Positions 17,386 through 24,370 of a stretch of 31,613 nt of DNA are shown one piece after another. Both the position numbers and the translations under genes were made by a program. This DNA is from an uncultured bacterium (GTDB lineage Bacteria > Bacillota > Clostridia > Oscillospirales > Oscillospiraceae). Under the pieces are notes generated by a model. It was not told the DNA's origin and searched no databases. It saw only the letters and a program-made list of their open reading frames with translations. How positions within the stretch are numbered: the first letter of the stretch is position 1; the number at the start of each line of letters is the position of its first letter. The DNA lies in assembly GCA_949286295.1 (NCBI GenBank), contig CASECK010000075.1, positions 1 to 31,613 on the forward strand, written 5' to 3'.

Positions 17386-18333
17386 ATGCCCGATTCCCGT
17401 ATCCCCCTGTATCTCATCACCGGCTTTTTGGACGCCGGCAAGACCACCCTGCTCACCGACACCCTGAATATGGATTACTTCAACGACGGCCAGCGCACCG
17501 TCCTGCTCCGGTGCGAGGACGGAGAGGCGGAGTATGACCCCCAGTTTCTGTCCAGCCGCAACTGCCGCCTGGTGCCCATCGAGGAGCAGGGGCAGCTGAA
17601 CGGCGCGTTTTTGGAGGAGGTGGACCGCCGCTACCAGCCCCAGCGGGTCCTGCTGGAGTACAACGGGATGTGGCCGGTGGACCTGCTGCGGAAGCTGAAG
17701 CTGCCCCGGGGCTGGGGCCTCTACCAGGCCATCCATGTGGTGGACGGCTCCACGTTCCAGATGTACCTGAACAATATGCAGTCCATGTTCATCGACATGG
17801 TGACCGAGGCGGACATGGTCCTGTTCAACCGCTGCACCCCTGAGATGCCCATGGCCGGCTGGAAGCGCTCCGTCCGGGCGGTCAACCGGATGTGCGAGAT
17901 TGTCTTTGAGGACGAACAGGGGGAGCAGCTGGAGGTGGAGGACCTTCTCCCCTACTGCCTGGAGCAGCCCCACATCACCCTGGACGACCCGGACTACGGT
18001 ATCTGGTACCTGGATATCCAGGAGCATCCCGAGCGGTATGTGGGCAAGACCATCACCATGAAGGTCCAGGCCATGACGGGGATGCGCCTGCCCCGGGGCA
18101 GCTTTGTCCCCGGCCGGAACGCCATGACCTGCTGCGCCGACGACATACGCTTTTTTGGCTTTCTGTGCAAGTGGGACAAGGCCCGCAGCCTGAAAAAGGG
18201 CGAGTGGCTCACCGTCACCGCCGAGATTCGCTGGGAGCGGGCCGATGTGTACGACGGGGAGGGCGTGGTCCTCTACGCCCGCTCCGTGGAGCCCGCCCAG
18301 CGCCCCGGCGACCCCCTGGTCTATTTCCGCTAA
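17386..18333 (+). CDS. CobW-like GTP-binding protein with YcgQ-like C-terminal domain
   Basis: A 315-residue protein. The N-terminal half is a COG0523-like P-loop GTPase: Walker A GFLDAGKTT (13-21), LLEYNG (89-94) at the position of the EPSG segment, and HVVDGS (117-122). The CxCC metal motif usual in COG0523 is absent. The C-terminal part (about 208-300) contains GRNAMTCCADDIRFFGF (243-259) and GEWLTVTAEI, resembling the C-terminal domain of YcgQ/DUF1980 (TIGR03943) proteins, partners of the YcgR permeases linked to zinc. That similarity is from memory of the motif. ATG at 17386 is chosen because GGAAGG lies ten bases upstream; a TTG seven codons earlier is possible. It follows the His-rich GTPase and precedes a GNAT gene, likely one operon. 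Confidence 0.72.
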   Translation: MPDSRIPLYLITGFLDAGKTTLLTDTLNMDYFNDGQRTVLLRCEDGEAEYDPQFLSSRNCRLVPIEEQGQLNGAFLEEVDRRYQPQRVLLEYNGMWPVDLLRKLKLPRGWGLYQAIHVVDGSTFQMYLNNMQSMFIDMVTEADMVLFNRCTPEMPMAGWKRSVRAVNRMCEIVFEDEQGEQLEVEDLLPYCLEQPHITLDDPDYGIWYLDIQEHPERYVGKTITMKVQAMTGMRLPRGSFVPGRNAMTCCADDIRFFGFLCKWDKARSLKKGEWLTVTAEIRWERADVYDGEGVVLYARSVEPAQRPGDPLVYFR

Positions 18334-18372
18334 AGCCCGGGCAATTCTCAACACGCAAGGAGCTGATACCCC

Positions 18373-18852
18373 ATGCAGCAGCCGCTGACCATCCGCCGGG
18401 CGGTCCCAGCCGATATTCCCGCCCTTGACAGGCTGCTCTACCAGGTGCACAAGGTGCACAGCGACATCCGTCCCGACCTGTTCCGCCCCGGCGCCAAAAA
18501 GTACACCGACGGGGAATTGGAAGACATCCTCGCCAGCGACGGCACCCCTGTCTTTGTGGCCCTGCGGGACGGGGAGGTGGTGGGATACGCCTTCTGCGTC
18601 CACCAGCAGCACCGGAACAGCCTGAGCATGACCGGCATCCGCACCTTGTATATCGACGATTTGTGCGTGGACCAGGCGGCCCGGGGTGGCGGCGCCGGCA
18701 CGGCTCTATACCGCCACGTGCTGGATTACGCCCGGACCTGCGGGTGTTACAATGTGACCCTGAATGTGTGGGCCGGCAACGTCAATGCCCAGGCATTCTA
18801 TGAGCGGCTTGGCCTGAGCGTCCAGAAAACCGGCCTGGAGCAGATTCTCTAA
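18373..18852 (+). CDS. GNAT family N-acetyltransferase
   Basis: A 159-residue acetyl-CoA-dependent acetyltransferase. Motif A with the pyrophosphate-binding loop is LCVDQAARGGGAGTAL (97-112), and motif B (NVWAGNVNAQAFYERLGL) is also intact. The domain fills the whole protein. The substrate is unknown; such stand-alone proteins acetylate amino groups of small molecules, antibiotics or proteins. AAGGAG lies ten bases before the ATG. It follows the CobW-like gene by 39 bases, and a 19-bp stem-loop abuts its stop codon. Confidence 0.88.
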   Translation: MQQPLTIRRAVPADIPALDRLLYQVHKVHSDIRPDLFRPGAKKYTDGELEDILASDGTPVFVALRDGEVVGYAFCVHQQHRNSLSMTGIRTLYIDDLCVDQAARGGGAGTALYRHVLDYARTCGCYNVTLNVWAGNVNAQAFYERLGLSVQKTGLEQIL

Positions 18853-18895
18853 AACCGGCAAAGCGGCAGCCTTTTGGGCTGCCGCTTTGCCGGTT
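18853..18895 (+). terminator. Long stem-loop at the end of the GNAT gene
   Basis: A perfect 19-bp stem (18853-18871 with 18877-18895) with a 5-base loop begins right after the stop codon. The bases after it (CTGAACGCTTCTTTG) are only weakly T-rich, so termination may be inefficient; it could also protect the mRNA 3' end. Confidence 0.65.
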
Positions 18896-18960
18896 CTGAA
18901 CGCTTCTTTGCGCGCTTTTGCGTCGCCAGGACAGGTTCGAGGCGGCCTACACCCTCTCCG

Positions 18961-19000
18961 GGGGCAGGGGACGGCGGGGAAGCCCCGCCGCCCCCTGCCC
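18961..19000. other. GC-rich imperfect stem-loop between convergent genes
   Basis: GGGGCAGGGG and CGGCGGGG (18961-18979) pair with 18983-19000, about 17 bp with one mismatch or bulge and a 3-base loop. No T-run follows on either strand. It is the middle of three stem-loops between the GNAT gene and the transporter gene. Confidence 0.6.
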
Positions 19001-19028
19001 GGGGCTTCCGCCCGCCCAGAAGAATACC

Positions 19029-19052
19029 CCCCGCCTGCCAACGCAGGCGGGG
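19029..19052 (-). terminator. Candidate terminator of the NSS transporter gene
   Basis: A perfect 10-bp stem CCCCGCCTGC/GCAGGCGGGG with a 4-base loop, 16 bases past the transporter stop codon on the minus strand. The following GGTATTCTTCT is only moderately T-rich. Confidence 0.6.
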
Positions 19053-19068
19053 ATTTGTCCTATGCGGT

Positions 19069-20448
19069 TTAACCGAAGAAGTTGAGGTAGCCCCAGACGA
19101 AGATGACCAGCAGCACCACGGGCAGGATGTAGCTGACGTACACCCGCAGGGCGGCGGGGAACTTCATGCCCTGGCCGGCGTTGGCCTCGGCCAGAAATTT
19201 GTCCCAGCCCCAGCCCTTCCGGCTCACGCAGAACAGCAGGTAGACCAGCGACCCCAGAGGCAGGATGTTCTGGGAGACCAGGAAGTCCTCCAGAGAGGAG
19301 ATGTCCATCCCCAGCACCCGCACGCCGCTTAACAGATTGGAGCCCAGCACACAGGGCATGGACAACAGGAGGATGCCCGTAAAATTCACTCCCACCGCCT
19401 TTTTCCTGCTCCAGCCCCAGCGCTCCATGGAGAAGCAGATGATGTTCTCAAACACGGCGGTGACGGTGGACAGGGCGGCAAAGAACAGGAACACAAAGAA
19501 CAGTCCGCCCCACAGCCGCCCCATGGGCATATGGTTGAAGATGTTGGGCAGAGTCACGAACACCAGGGAGGGGCCCTCCCCGGGGGAGACCCCGTAGGCA
19601 GAACAGGCGGGGAAGATGATCAGCCCGGCCACAAAGGCCACGCTGGTGTCCAGCACCCCGATGCGCAGCGCCTCGCCCGCCAGGCGATGCTCCTTGCCGA
19701 TATAGCTGCCGAAAATGGCGATGGCCCCGATGCCCAGAGACAGGGTGAAAAAGGACTGTCCCATGGCGGCAAAGACGGCCTCTCCCAAAATCCAGTTGCC
19801 CTGTCCGTCATACACCAGGTTGTGGAAATTGGGCTGGAGGTAGAACCGCAGCCCCTCGCCGCCTCCCTCCAGTCTCAGGGAGTTGACGGCCAGCACCGCC
19901 ATCAGGGCCAGCAGGCACAGCATCATCGCCTTGTTCACCCGCTCCACGCCGTTGCGCAGGCCCTGCAGGCACACCAGCATCCCCGCGCACACCACCAGCG
20001 CCATAAAGCCGGCCATCAGCCAGGGGTTGGCCTGCATTTGGGTAAACTGGCCGGCCACGCCAGCGGCGTCCAGCCCCGCAAAATCCCCCCGGACGGTTTT
20101 GACAAAATAGTAGACCAGCCACCCGGCGATGACCGTGTAGAACATCATCAGCAGGTAATTGCCGGCAAAGCCCACATAGCTGTACCAGTGCCACTTGCTC
20201 CCCTTGGGTTCCAAAACGTCAAAGGAGCGGGCGATGCTCCGCTGGCTGGCCCGGCCCACGGCCAGCTCCATCACCATAACCGGCAGCCCGAAGGCAACCA
20301 GAAACGCCAGATAGAGCAGCACAAAAGCCGCGCCGCCATATTTCCCGGTGATGTAGGGGAAGCGCCAGACGTTCCCCAGTCCGATGGCACATCCAGCTGA
20401 GATAAGCAAAAAGCCCAGCCGGGACGAAAAAGTCTCTCTTTTTTCCAT
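19069..20448 (-). CDS. Sodium-dependent transporter, NSS/SNF family
   Basis: A 459-residue polytopic protein of the neurotransmitter:sodium symporter family, the LeuT fold. The family signature GNVWRFPY (25-32) sits in the broken first helix that binds sodium and substrate. About eleven hydrophobic spans follow (for example about 40-62, 90-110, 140-165, 170-190). Bacterial members take up amino acids such as leucine, tyrosine or tryptophan with Na+; the substrate here is not determinable. ATG at 20448 is chosen since GGAGAGGAGAG lies just upstream; an in-frame start further upstream would precede the promoter. It is a single-gene unit with its own promoter at 20495-20523. The leader contains a CCGCGG...CCGCGG hairpin (20464-20483) near the ribosome-binding site. 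Confidence 0.92.
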   Translation of the reverse strand: MEKRETFSSRLGFLLISAGCAIGLGNVWRFPYITGKYGGAAFVLLYLAFLVAFGLPVMVMELAVGRASQRSIARSFDVLEPKGSKWHWYSYVGFAGNYLLMMFYTVIAGWLVYYFVKTVRGDFAGLDAAGVAGQFTQMQANPWLMAGFMALVVCAGMLVCLQGLRNGVERVNKAMMLCLLALMAVLAVNSLRLEGGGEGLRFYLQPNFHNLVYDGQGNWILGEAVFAAMGQSFFTLSLGIGAIAIFGSYIGKEHRLAGEALRIGVLDTSVAFVAGLIIFPACSAYGVSPGEGPSLVFVTLPNIFNHMPMGRLWGGLFFVFLFFAALSTVTAVFENIICFSMERWGWSRKKAVGVNFTGILLLSMPCVLGSNLLSGVRVLGMDISSLEDFLVSQNILPLGSLVYLLFCVSRKGWGWDKFLAEANAGQGMKFPAALRVYVSYILPVVLLVIFVWGYLNFFG

Positions 20449-20494
20449 ACGCTCTCCTCTCCGCCGCGGGTGCAAAACCGCGGCACAGTTTTTT

Positions 20495-20523
20495 ATTGTA
20501 CTCAGCCTTGCCGCTCCGGTCAA
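20495..20523 (-). promoter_or_regulatory. Promoter of the NSS transporter
   Basis: Minus strand -35 TTGACC (20518-20523, five of six), 17-base spacer, -10 TACAAT (20495-20500, five of six). The leader of about 40 bases includes the CCGCGG hairpin at 20464-20483. Confidence 0.78.
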
Positions 20524-20712
20524 CCCCAAAATCCGGAATTTTCCCCTGCCCGCCGCCGGGCCTCCGGCCAAACCTGCCGCGCCATCAGTCATTCCAGGGC
20601 CGCGGCGCGCGGAGGTCCCAAATCATCCGGCCATTCCGGGACGGGGGGAGCGGACACGGGGACAGGGGCCCTTCCAGCCCCGTTTTTTCGCGGGTTTTCG
20701 GCCCTTCCGGGC
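20524..20712. other. Intergenic stretch between the transporter and nrdR promoters
   Basis: About 190 GC-rich bases between divergent genes. Open frames here have no ribosome-binding site and atypical composition, and I support no gene. The only structure is the small terminator-like hairpin at 20665-20688. Confidence 0.55.
20665..20688 (+). terminator. Orphan terminator-like hairpin
   Basis: GGGGC (20665-20669) pairs with GCCCC (20677-20681), followed by G and TTTTTT (20683-20688). No plus-strand gene lies upstream, so it might stop antisense transcription from the transporter region or end an unrecognised small RNA. Confidence 0.35.
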
Positions 20713-20742
20713 TTGTCCTCCCCGCGCCTGTTGTGGTATAAT
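20713..20742 (+). promoter_or_regulatory. Promoter of nrdR
   Basis: -35 TTGTCC (20713-20718), 18-base spacer, perfect -10 TATAAT (20737-20742). Transcription would begin near 20749, about 35 bases before the ATG. The -10 overlaps the left arm of the inverted repeat 20727-20772. Confidence 0.7.
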
Positions 20743-20772
20743 AATTAAAAACGGCTATGATACCACAACAGG
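20727..20772. promoter_or_regulatory. 13-bp inverted repeat over the nrdR promoter and start region
   Basis: CCTGTTGTGGTAT (20727-20739) is the exact reverse complement of ATACCACAACAGG (20760-20772). The arms are 33 bp centre to centre, about three helical turns. The left arm overlaps the -10; the right arm runs into the AGGAGG ribosome-binding site. The transcription start falls between the arms, so this works as DNA, not as an RNA hairpin. Likely an operator, perhaps for NrdR itself. Confidence 0.7.
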
Positions 20773-20784
20773 AGGTATGTCCCC

Positions 20785-21240
20785 ATGAAATGTCCCTATT
20801 GCGCCTTTCCGGAGAGCAAGGTGGTGGACTCCCGCCCGGCAGACGAGGGCGCCAGCATCCGCCGCCGCCGGGAGTGCCTGTCCTGCCACAAGCGGTTCAC
20901 CACCTATGAGACCATGGAGAGCCTGCCTCTTATGGTCATCAAAAAGGACGGCAGCCGCCAGAGCTTTGACCGCAACAAGGTCCTGAGCGGCCTCATCCGC
21001 GCCTGCGAAAAGCGGCCCGTTCCCTATCAGACGCTGGAGGAGATCACCAACGAGATTGAGCAGGTGCTCCAGAACCAGATGGAGCGGGAGGTGGGCTCCG
21101 ACCAAATCGGCGAACTCATCATGGAGCGGCTGAAAAAGGTGGACGAGGTGGCCTATGTCCGCTTTGCCTCGGTTTACCGCCAGTTTAAAGACATCAACAC
21201 CTTTATGCACGAGCTGAACAAGCTGCTGGAGGACAAGTGA
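20785..21240 (+). CDS. nrdR: Transcriptional repressor NrdR
   Basis: A 151-residue regulator of ribonucleotide reductase genes. The N-terminal zinc ribbon has C-x2-C pairs at Cys3/Cys6 and Cys31/Cys34, separated by the conserved VVDSRPADEGASIRRRREC segment. The ATP-cone domain (about 49-139, starting VIKKDGSRQSFDRNKV) senses ATP/dATP. Length and sequence are typical throughout. AGGAGG lies nine bases upstream of the ATG. No ribonucleotide reductase gene is present in the window. The next gene begins two bases after the stop codon, and the promoter region carries a perfect inverted repeat suggesting autoregulation. Confidence 0.97.
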   Translation: MKCPYCAFPESKVVDSRPADEGASIRRRRECLSCHKRFTTYETMESLPLMVIKKDGSRQSFDRNKVLSGLIRACEKRPVPYQTLEEITNEIEQVLQNQMEREVGSDQIGELIMERLKKVDEVAYVRFASVYRQFKDINTFMHELNKLLEDK

Positions 21241-21242
21241 GC

Positions 21243-21704
21243 ATGATTTACGACAGTCTGAACCACATCTCCGCCTACGCCGGAACCCACCCCGGGGTGT
21301 ACCGGGGGCTGAAGCTGCTGGCCGAGACCGACTTCTCCCAGATGGAGGACGGCCGGTACGAGGTGGACGGCGACCAGCTGTTTTACTCCCTGCAGTCCTA
21401 CCAGTCCAAGCCCATCAACGACGCCCCCGAGGCCCATCGGGAGTACATCGACATCCAGTGCGTCCTCTCCGGGGCTGAGGAGATGACCGTCTCCCCCCTG
21501 GAGGAGATGACCGGGGAGGTCCTGCCCCGGCCGGAAGGGGACATCCGCCTGTACCACGGGCCCGTCCGCTCCCGGGTGGAGCTGGTCCCCGGGATGTTTG
21601 CCGTTCTCTTCCCCGGCGACGCCCACGCCCCGGGCATCGCGGTGGGAGGGACGCCCGTCCCCTGCCGCAAGGCGGTGGTGAAGGTCAAAGTGGAATACCA
21701 ATAA
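21243..21704 (+). CDS. YhcH/YjgK/YiaL (DUF386) family protein
   Basis: A 153-residue protein of the DUF386 beta-barrel (cupin-like) family, related to E. coli YhcH, YjgK and EbgC. Family features include EAHREYIDIQCVLSGAEE (about 63-80), the metal-site region FPGDAHAPG and the C-terminal KAVVKVKVEYQ. Members are associated with sugar catabolism (sialic acid, beta-galactosides) and may act as anomerases or isomerases; the substrate is not evident. The ATG is two bases past the nrdR stop, and GGAGG of its ribosome-binding site lies inside nrdR, so it is translationally coupled. The pairing with nrdR has no obvious biochemical logic. Confidence 0.85.
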   Translation: MIYDSLNHISAYAGTHPGVYRGLKLLAETDFSQMEDGRYEVDGDQLFYSLQSYQSKPINDAPEAHREYIDIQCVLSGAEEMTVSPLEEMTGEVLPRPEGDIRLYHGPVRSRVELVPGMFAVLFPGDAHAPGIAVGGTPVPCRKAVVKVKVEYQ

Positions 21705-21708
21705 GCAT

Positions 21709-21741
21709 AAAAGAGGACCCCCGCAGCGGGGGTCCTCTTTT
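21709..21741. terminator. Bidirectional intrinsic terminator
   Basis: AAAAGAGGACCCCC and GGGGGTCCTCTTTT form a 14-bp stem around a GCAGC loop. The flanking A-tract and T-tract make it symmetrical, ending both the nrdR operon (plus) and the gluQRS operon (minus). Confidence 0.9.
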
Positions 21742-21765
21742 GCGTTCTCTCCGGGCGCAGGGCCT

Positions 21766-22680
21766 TCACAGCCTCCACACCAGGTCCTCCCGGGGCAGCT
21801 TCTCCCAGGAAAACAGGGGCAGCAGCTCCTGGGGGGTGATGGCCTGGGGCCGGTCGATGAGGTTGGCGGCATAGGCCAGGGCGCCCACCAGCTCTGGCGC
21901 GGTGTATTCCCGCTGGAGCCGGCCCAGCTCCAGGTCCCGGTCCCGCTTGGCCAGCCGCCGGCCGTCGGGGGCCAGCAGCAGCGGGACGTGGCCGTACACC
22001 GGGTGCGGAAGGCCCAGCTGCCGCTGAAGCCACAGCTGCCGGGGGGTGGAGGAGAGCAGGTCGCTCCCCCGCACCACCTCCGTCACCCCCATCCAGGCGT
22101 CATCCACCACCACCGCCAACTGATAGGCGTACACCCCGTCGGAGCGGCGGAGGATAAAGTCGCCGCACTCCCGCTTCAGCTGCTGGCTGTATTCCCCCTG
22201 AATCAGGTCGTGAACGCGCACCGTCTCCTGGGGCACCCGCACCCGCCAGGCGGGCCGCCGGACCGCCATCAGCTCCTCCCGCCGCGCCGGGGCAAGCTGG
22301 GCGCACCGGCCGGTGTACACAGCCTCGCCGTCCGAGCGGTGGGGGGCGCTGGCGGCCAGCCGCTCGGCCCGGGTACAGAAGCAGGGGTAGACAAGGCCCT
22401 TCTCCTCCAGGGTCCGGAACGCCCGCTCAGACGCCCCGGTCCGCCGGGACTGGTACACCGGCTCCCCGTCCCATTCCAGCCCCAGCCACTCTAAGTCCCG
22501 CATCACCTGGCCGCAGTACTCCGGGCGACAGCGCTCCGGGTCCAGGTCCTCCAGCCGCAGGACTATCCGCCCTCCGGCGCTCCGGGCGGCCAGCCAGCTG
22601 AGCAGGCAGGACCACAAGTTCCCCATGTGCATCCGGCCGCTGGGACTGGGGGCGAAGCGGCCGCATATCCCCTCACCCAT
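21766..22680 (-). CDS. gluQ: Glutamyl-Q tRNA(Asp) synthetase
   Basis: A 304-residue truncated glutamyl-tRNA synthetase paralogue. It has the Rossmann catalytic domain but no anticodon-binding domain, the hallmark of GluQ-RS, which attaches glutamate to queuosine at wobble position 34 of tRNA(Asp). The ATP-site motif is APSPSGRMHMGN (10-21). Zinc-binding residues are Cys100 and Cys102 (CFC) with Tyr122 and Cys126. The KMSKS-equivalent is RRLAKRDRD, following YGHVPLLLAPDG. The ATG at 22680 is favoured, GGAGG being nine bases upstream; 22686 is possible. It overlaps the preceding zincin gene by eight bases. It implies the organism makes or salvages queuosine. It is the last gene of the mltG-U32-zincin-gluQ run. 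Confidence 0.92.
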   Translation of the reverse strand: MGEGICGRFAPSPSGRMHMGNLWSCLLSWLAARSAGGRIVLRLEDLDPERCRPEYCGQVMRDLEWLGLEWDGEPVYQSRRTGASERAFRTLEEKGLVYPCFCTRAERLAASAPHRSDGEAVYTGRCAQLAPARREELMAVRRPAWRVRVPQETVRVHDLIQGEYSQQLKRECGDFILRRSDGVYAYQLAVVVDDAWMGVTEVVRGSDLLSSTPRQLWLQRQLGLPHPVYGHVPLLLAPDGRRLAKRDRDLELGRLQREYTAPELVGALAYAANLIDRPQAITPQELLPLFSWEKLPREDLVWRL

Positions 22681-23050
22681 CTTCATACTCCTCCATGGCC
22701 CGGCGCAGGAACTCCGCGTCCTTGTCGTCCAGGGCGTGCAGGCCGGCGGTCTGTTCCATGTGGTGGGTGAACTCGTGGGCCACGGTGGCGAAGATTTCCT
22801 CCCTCCAGGCTTGCTCATCCTCCTCCTCCAGCAGGGCGGCGAAGGAGCCGTAGTACAGCAGGATATACCGGCCCAGCATATCCTGGACATACTCGCCCAT
22901 GATGTACATCTCCCCCGGCGGGAAGTCCGGGTCTGGCATGGCCCGCCGCTCCAGCTGAATGCCGCCGTCCAGCTCCTCGAAAAAGGCCTGGGGAAACTGC
23001 CCGGCAATCTCCTCCAGCCAGTCGCCCATCTGCGCATAGGTGGGGGTCAT
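22673..23050 (-). CDS. Small zincin-like metallopeptidase family protein
   Basis: A 125-residue protein with the zinc-peptidase motif HEFTHH (92-97; HExxH) following a strand-helix segment (EEIFATVA). Length, and the PPGEMYIMGEYV segment that precedes, fit the PF06262-type metallopeptidase family. No signal peptide, so it acts in the cytoplasm if active; the substrate is unknown. The start at 23050 follows GGAG seven bases upstream and lies four bases after the U32 stop codon. Its last codons overlap gluQ. Very acidic overall. Confidence 0.82.
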   Translation of the reverse strand: MTPTYAQMGDWLEEIAGQFPQAFFEELDGGIQLERRAMPDPDFPPGEMYIMGEYVQDMLGRYILLYYGSFAALLEEEDEQAWREEIFATVAHEFTHHMEQTAGLHALDDKDAEFLRRAMEEYEDG

Positions 23051-23054
23051 GGAC

Positions 23055-24311
23055 TCACTCCCTTCTTCCAACTGCGCCGTCCGCCCCCTGTCCGGGGCTG
23101 AGGCCGGCCTGCCGCCGGAGCAGGGACAGGGGCGGCACCTGCCGGGGCAGCTTCATGCGAAACTCCATCTGGGGGCGCCGCACCTGCTCCAGGGGCTGGC
23201 CCTCCCCGTCCCAGAGCTCCTCCACCGTCAGGGCCATGGGGGGCACGTCCGGCCCCACCAGCTCCAGCCTGTCGCCCACGGAGAACTTGTTGTTCAGGGT
23301 GAGCACGGCGTTGCCCTCCCCGTCGCAGGAGCGGACCCCGGCCACAATCTGCCAGTCCCGGACATAGCGGACGTCCTGGGTAAACTGTCCGGGCTGGCCA
23401 AAGAAAAAGCCGGTGGAGTAGTGCCGGTGGCTGATGTGCTCCACCTCGTCCCGCCACACCGGGTCCAGGGGTTCCCCCGCCGCCGCCGCGTCAATGGCGT
23501 GGCGGTAGGCCCCGGTGACAATGGCGGCATAGTAGGCCGATTTGGCCCGGCCCTCTATCTTCAGGCTGTCCACCCCCGCCTCCATCAGCTCGGCCACGTG
23601 GTCAATCATGCACATATCCTTCGAGTTCATGATATACGTCCCGCCGTCCTCCTCAAAGATGGGGAAGTACTCCCCCGGCCGCTTCTCCTCCACCAGGGCG
23701 TAGCGGTAGCGGCAGGGCTGGGCGCAGGCTCCCCGGTTGGAGTCCCGGCCGGTCATATAATTGGACAGCAGGCACCGGCCTGAGTAGCTGACGCACATGG
23801 CCCCGTGGGCAAACACCTCAAGCTCCAGGCTCCCGGGGGTCTTGGCCCGAATCTCCCGAATCTCATCCAGGGACAGCTCCCGGGCCAGGATGACCCGGCT
23901 GGCCCCCAGGTCGTGCCAGGCGCGGGCGGACTGGTAGTTGTCCACGCTTGCCTGGGTGGAGATGTGGCACTGCACCTGGGGGGCGTGCCTCCTGGCCAGG
24001 GCCAGGACGCCCACGTCGGCCAGGATGACGGCGTCCACCCCCAGCTCGTTGAGATACTCCAGCCACTGGGGCAGCCGCCCGGCCTCGCTGTTGCGGGGCA
24101 TGGTGTTGCACGTCACATAGACGCGCACCCCGTGGGCGCGGCACAGCCGCACCGCCTCCCGCAGCTGCTCGGGCGTGAAATTGCCCGCGAAGGAGCGCAT
24201 CCCGAACATCGTCCCGGCCAGATAGACCGCGTCGGCCCCATAGGCCACCGCCATCCGCAGCCGCTCCATATCCCCGGCGGGGGAGAGCAGCTCCGGCTTA
24301 TTTCCCTTCAT
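23055..24311 (-). CDS. U32 family peptidase / tRNA hydroxylation protein
   Basis: A 418-residue cytoplasmic protein of the U32 family. The opening ELLSPAGDMERLRMAV (7-22) is a TIM-barrel-like start, and the family signature with four cysteines spans about 165-200: EVFAHGAMCVSYSGRC then GACAQPC (Cys173, 180, 196, 200), which hold an Fe-S cluster in studied members. Relatives such as E. coli TrhP and B. subtilis YrrN/YrrO make 5-hydroxyuridine at tRNA wobble position 34 with prephenate; others (UbiU/V, RlhA) hydroxylate other targets. The tRNA role is the likelier reading. The ATG at 24311 is preferred over 24317 because GGAGG is then seven bases upstream. An attenuator-like stem-loop separates it from mltG. 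Confidence 0.88.
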   Translation of the reverse strand: MKGNKPELLSPAGDMERLRMAVAYGADAVYLAGTMFGMRSFAGNFTPEQLREAVRLCRAHGVRVYVTCNTMPRNSEAGRLPQWLEYLNELGVDAVILADVGVLALARRHAPQVQCHISTQASVDNYQSARAWHDLGASRVILARELSLDEIREIRAKTPGSLELEVFAHGAMCVSYSGRCLLSNYMTGRDSNRGACAQPCRYRYALVEEKRPGEYFPIFEEDGGTYIMNSKDMCMIDHVAELMEAGVDSLKIEGRAKSAYYAAIVTGAYRHAIDAAAAGEPLDPVWRDEVEHISHRHYSTGFFFGQPGQFTQDVRYVRDWQIVAGVRSCDGEGNAVLTLNNKFSVGDRLELVGPDVPPMALTVEELWDGEGQPLEQVRRPQMEFRMKLPRQVPPLSLLRRQAGLSPGQGADGAVGRRE

Positions 24312-24327
24312 CTCCATTCCTCCTGTC

Positions 24328-24362
24328 AAAAGGGGCAGGGGCTTGCCGCCCCCGCCCCTTTT
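24328..24362 (-). terminator. Intrinsic terminator or attenuator between mltG and the U32 gene
   Basis: A 15-bp stem AAAAGGGGC.GGGGC / GCCCC.GCCCCTTTT (24328-24342 with 24348-24362) with a 5-base loop. One pair is G-U only in minus-strand RNA, supporting minus-strand use. It lies 8 bases after the mltG stop and about 17 before the U32 start, so it may reduce read-through. Confidence 0.75.
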
Positions 24363-24370
24363 CGTGTGGG

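Noticed and set aside
18373..18852. Assigning the GNAT protein to the metal-GTPase pair as a functional partner
   Set aside because: Only gene order supports it; the acetyltransferase has no metal-related feature.
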